Source: Oscillospiraceae bacterium | Lineage (GTDB): Bacteria > Bacillota > Clostridia > Oscillospirales > UBA929 | NCBI GenBank assembly: GCA_009777475.1 | Contig: WRLU01000014.1 | Span: forward strand, 1-47,467 | Length of the DNA stretch: 47,467 bases | Direction of reading: 5' to 3' | In this document: in pieces, positions 45,795 to 47,467 of the stretch | Layout: the number at the start of each line of letters is the position of its first letter | Numbering within the stretch: position 1 is the first letter of the stretch | Notes under the pieces: model-generated | Told to the model about the DNA's origin: nothing | Seen by the model: the letters and a program-made list of their open reading frames with translations, nothing else | Database searches by the model: none | Made by a program: the position numbers and the translations under genes

Positions 45795-46437
45795 ATTGAA
45801 TGTAAATCCGACTCGTATGGAGCTGACTAGGTTGAAAATACGGATTCGTACCGCTCGGCGCGGCCATAAGCTCCTTAAAGACAAACGAGATGAACTCATG
45901 AAGCAGTTTTTAGAAATAATGCGGCAAAACCGTATTTTGAGGGAACGGGTGGAGTCATCGCTTATGAAGGCACACAGTTCGTTTTCAGTTGCGGCAGCCC
46001 TGATGAGTCCTGAAATGCTGGAACAGGCTCTGCTCTATCCTAAACAGAGTGTTTCCCTGGGAATGAATTCTAAAAATATAATGTCGGTCAATGTTCCTGA
46101 GTACACTTACAAAACTAAGAATGACGATAAAGCCGATATTTACCCCTATGGATTTGCCCAGACCTCGGGTGAGCTGGATGATGCCTTAACCGAGCTTTCA
46201 GATGTTTTTGAGGAGTTGCTTGAATTGGCTCAGATCGAAAAAGCTATGCAGTTGCTTGCCCAGGAAATTGAAAAAACCCGCCGGCGCGTTAATGCCCTTG
46301 AATATGTTATGATTCCCCAGCTAGAGGAAACAATCCGCTATATAACCATGAAGCTGGACGAAAATGAGCGGGGAAATCTGACGCGCCTGATGAAGGTCAA
46401 GGATATGATGCTTCAGCAGGCGGGGTATGGGCAATAG
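45787..46437 (+). CDS. ntpD: V-type ATPase subunit D (central stalk)
   Basis: 216 residues from ATG 45787 (GAGGAGGGGGCAGAGG upstream). Long N- and C-terminal helices for the rotor coiled coil, with the family start LNVNPTRMELTRLKIRIRTA and the C-terminal IEKTRRRVNALEYVMIPQLEETI. Last gene of the operon; tRNA-Leu begins 24 nt after its stop with no clear terminator between. Confidence 0.95.
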   Translation: MAKLNVNPTRMELTRLKIRIRTARRGHKLLKDKRDELMKQFLEIMRQNRILRERVESSLMKAHSSFSVAAALMSPEMLEQALLYPKQSVSLGMNSKNIMSVNVPEYTYKTKNDDKADIYPYGFAQTSGELDDALTELSDVFEELLELAQIEKAMQLLAQEIEKTRRRVNALEYVMIPQLEETIRYITMKLDENERGNLTRLMKVKDMMLQQAGYGQ

Positions 46438-46461
46438 CAAAACGTGTCCCTGGGTTGATGT

Positions 46462-46548
46462 GCCGGTGTGATGGAATTGGCAGACGTGATGGACTCAAAA
46501 TCCATTGGTAGCAATACCGTGTCGGTTCGAGTCCGACCACCGGCACCA
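46462..46548 (+). tRNA. tRNA-Leu (anticodon CAA)
   Basis: The acceptor stem GCCGGTG pairs with CACCGGC, and discriminator A and an encoded CCA end follow. The anticodon stem ATGGA/TCCAT holds loop CTCAAAA with CAA at the anticodon. The T-arm GTCGG TTCGAGT CCGAC is perfect. A long variable arm (between about 46505 and 46522) fits a class II Leu tRNA. Confidence 0.95.
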
Positions 46549-46647
46549 CGAATAAGTCAAGCCCGCAGTCACAAAAATCCCTTTAATCAAATTATGAACT
46601 AAACCGCTAACGCGGTGGAGGGCGCAACGGACAACCCTATAGCCAAA

Positions 46648-46716
46648 AACAAAACATCCCCTTAAAATTGAAATGCGGCTCAATCGCCGCAAATCAAAAA
46701 AAGGGGATGTTTTGTT
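46648..46716 (+). promoter_or_regulatory. Nested hairpin that covers the recombinase ribosome binding site
   Basis: AACAAAACATCCCCTT (46648-46663) and AAGGGGATGTTTTGTT (46701-46716) are perfect 16-bp arms. Inside them lies a second stem, TGCGGC-TCAATC-GCCGCA (46674-46691). The right arm contains the AAGGGGA ribosome binding site and ends at the base before the ATG at 46717, so read-through transcripts would fold it shut. Confidence 0.8.
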
Positions 46717-47288
46717 ATGACAAAACAAGAAGCATTGCAAAAGATGTCGGATGACATCAAGCTCAGAGGACTGGCGAAAAGCACGTATGAGAATTATACG
46801 AGGAACGTGAAAAAGTTTTTGGCTTTTTGCAACCGCCCAATCGAGGAATTGGATGAAACTGATGTCAGGCGATTTGTCCAATTCTTGATTGATGAGGGCA
46901 AATATTCGTTGAGAACAGTAAATCAACACAGTACCGCTATTCGCTTCTTCTTTGCTGTGGGATTAAACAGGTATATGAACTATAACCAAATCCCCATGAT
47001 GAAAATTCCGAAAAAGCTGCCCGATGTTCTGACTCGGGAAGAGAGTTAATCAACGCTTGCCTAAATGAAAAGCATAAAGCCATCTTTCTTCTGGCATACG
47101 GTTCCGGGCTTCGCACGGGCGAAATCCAAGCTCTGCAAGCCAAGGATATTGATTCCAAAGAAATGCGGATATTCGTAAAGGGCGGAAAAAACAAACGAGA
47201 TCGTTACACTGTTCTCTCAAAGACAACACTTGAAAGCATTTCATGCGATACGCTCCTGCCGGACTTCCGCACTCGGCGCTCACGTTGA
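46717..47288 (+). pseudogene. Tyrosine recombinase, frameshifted and C-terminally truncated
   Basis: The first frame (46717-47049) encodes the N-terminal SAM-like core-binding domain (MTKQEALQKMSDDIKLRGL ... KIPKKLPDVLTREES, then TAA). The protein resumes in another frame just after position 47043 (LINACLNEKHKAIFLLAYGSGLRTGEI) with the box I Arg of the catalytic domain (GSGLR). It ends at a TGA at 47286-47288, before the box II His-x-x-Arg motif and the catalytic Tyr. It is therefore inactive as it stands. Confidence 0.8.
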
Positions 47289-47467
47289 TTCTTGTGATGA
47301 ATGTGGGTTTGAGAAAATATCCTACAATTCCTGCCGCAACCGGCATTGCCCCAAGTGCCAAACCTTCACAAGAGAGCAGTGGGTTGAAAAACAAAACCAA
47401 TATTTGCTCAACATCGGCTATTTCCATGCCGTGTTTACGCTGACGGAAAAATTGAACCCCCTCATGT
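47230..47467 (+). pseudogene. IS91-family transposase fragment (N-terminally truncated, runs off the window)
   Basis: The frame containing 47287 reads LKAFHAIRSCRTSALGAHVD, then the zinc-binding motif CDECGF...NSCRNRHCPKCQ and EKQNQYLLNIGYFHAVFTLTEKLN, which is the N-terminal zinc-ribbon region of IS91/Y2 transposases. The usual residues before CRT..LG.H are missing and overlap the recombinase frame, which indicates an internal deletion that fused the two genes out of frame. The 3' part lies outside the window. Confidence 0.75.

Larger units (their letters stand above)
46648..47467 (+). mobile_element. Degenerate IS91-like element with accessory tyrosine recombinase (partial)
   Basis: Starts about 100 nt after tRNA-Leu with the nested hairpin, then a frameshifted recombinase fragment joined to an N-terminally truncated IS91-type transposase fragment; the window ends inside it. 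IS91-family elements with a tyrosine recombinase ORF upstream of the Y2/HUH transposase ORF are known. The left boundary is not certain. Confidence 0.65.

Overview
The window looks like chromosomal DNA of an anaerobic, probably spore-forming member of the Clostridia. The reasons are a complete Rnf operon (rnfCDGEAB), a V-type ATPase operon, a YlmC/YmxH sporulation-type PRC-barrel gene behind a sigma-E-like promoter, a CdaA/YbbR pair, many GTG and TTG starts with strong Shine-Dalgarno sites, and consensus sigma-A promoters. The exact genus cannot be read from the sequence.

Layout. 1-5271 (+): a tandem group of secreted proteins, namely the last codons of one gene, a subtilisin-like protease and a putative zinc peptidase with BspA-type leucine-rich repeats. 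5341-9047 (+): a hybrid sensor kinase with its own consensus promoter. 9055-12333 (-): a small membrane protein, then cdaA-ybbR-rseC-like, which overlap by ATGA. 12416-13373 (+): a ureohydrolase. 13404-13714 (-): ylmC-like. 13881-18865 (-): rnfCDGEAB with its promoter. 18923-22001 (-): a GT39-like membrane glycosyltransferase and an FAD enzyme. 22150-24540 (-): a secreted Ig-repeat protein. 24601-25703 (+): an A/T-rich MORN-repeat membrane protein. 25732-27936 (-): pcrA/uvrD. 28015-32818 (-): a 1520-residue secreted protein with WEPPS/FEPPS pentapeptide tracts. 32860-37220 (+): gdhA, a repeat lipoprotein and an MsmX-type ABC ATPase. 37279-46437 (+): V-ATPase genes H-I-K-E-C-F-A-B-(small ORF)-D. 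46462-46548: tRNA-Leu(CAA). 46648-47467: a broken mobile-element remnant (tyrosine recombinase plus IS91-type transposase), cut by the window end.

The most unusual content is an unrecognised secreted-protein module found in four proteins here, plus the last 11 codons of a fifth at the window edge. Its signatures are an AEF/FSxDxGxKW entry, a LxKxxxLxLxD segment, an AINYxI segment, a VKP...KPxVKTxY segment and a closing W-x3-AT-x-KKPxs motif. It is C-terminal in the two peptidases and the pentapeptide-repeat protein, but sits near the N-terminus of the Ig-repeat protein. No LPXTG or SLH anchor is seen in these proteins, so the module may be a surface-binding or assembly domain; that role is inference.

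Energy metabolism is coherent: Rnf would pump ions from ferredoxin:NAD+ oxidoreduction, and the V-ATPase c-subunit carries the Thr-Gln / Gln / Glu ligand set known from the Na+-binding NtpK of Enterococcus hirae. A sodium cycle is therefore likely, though not proven by sequence.
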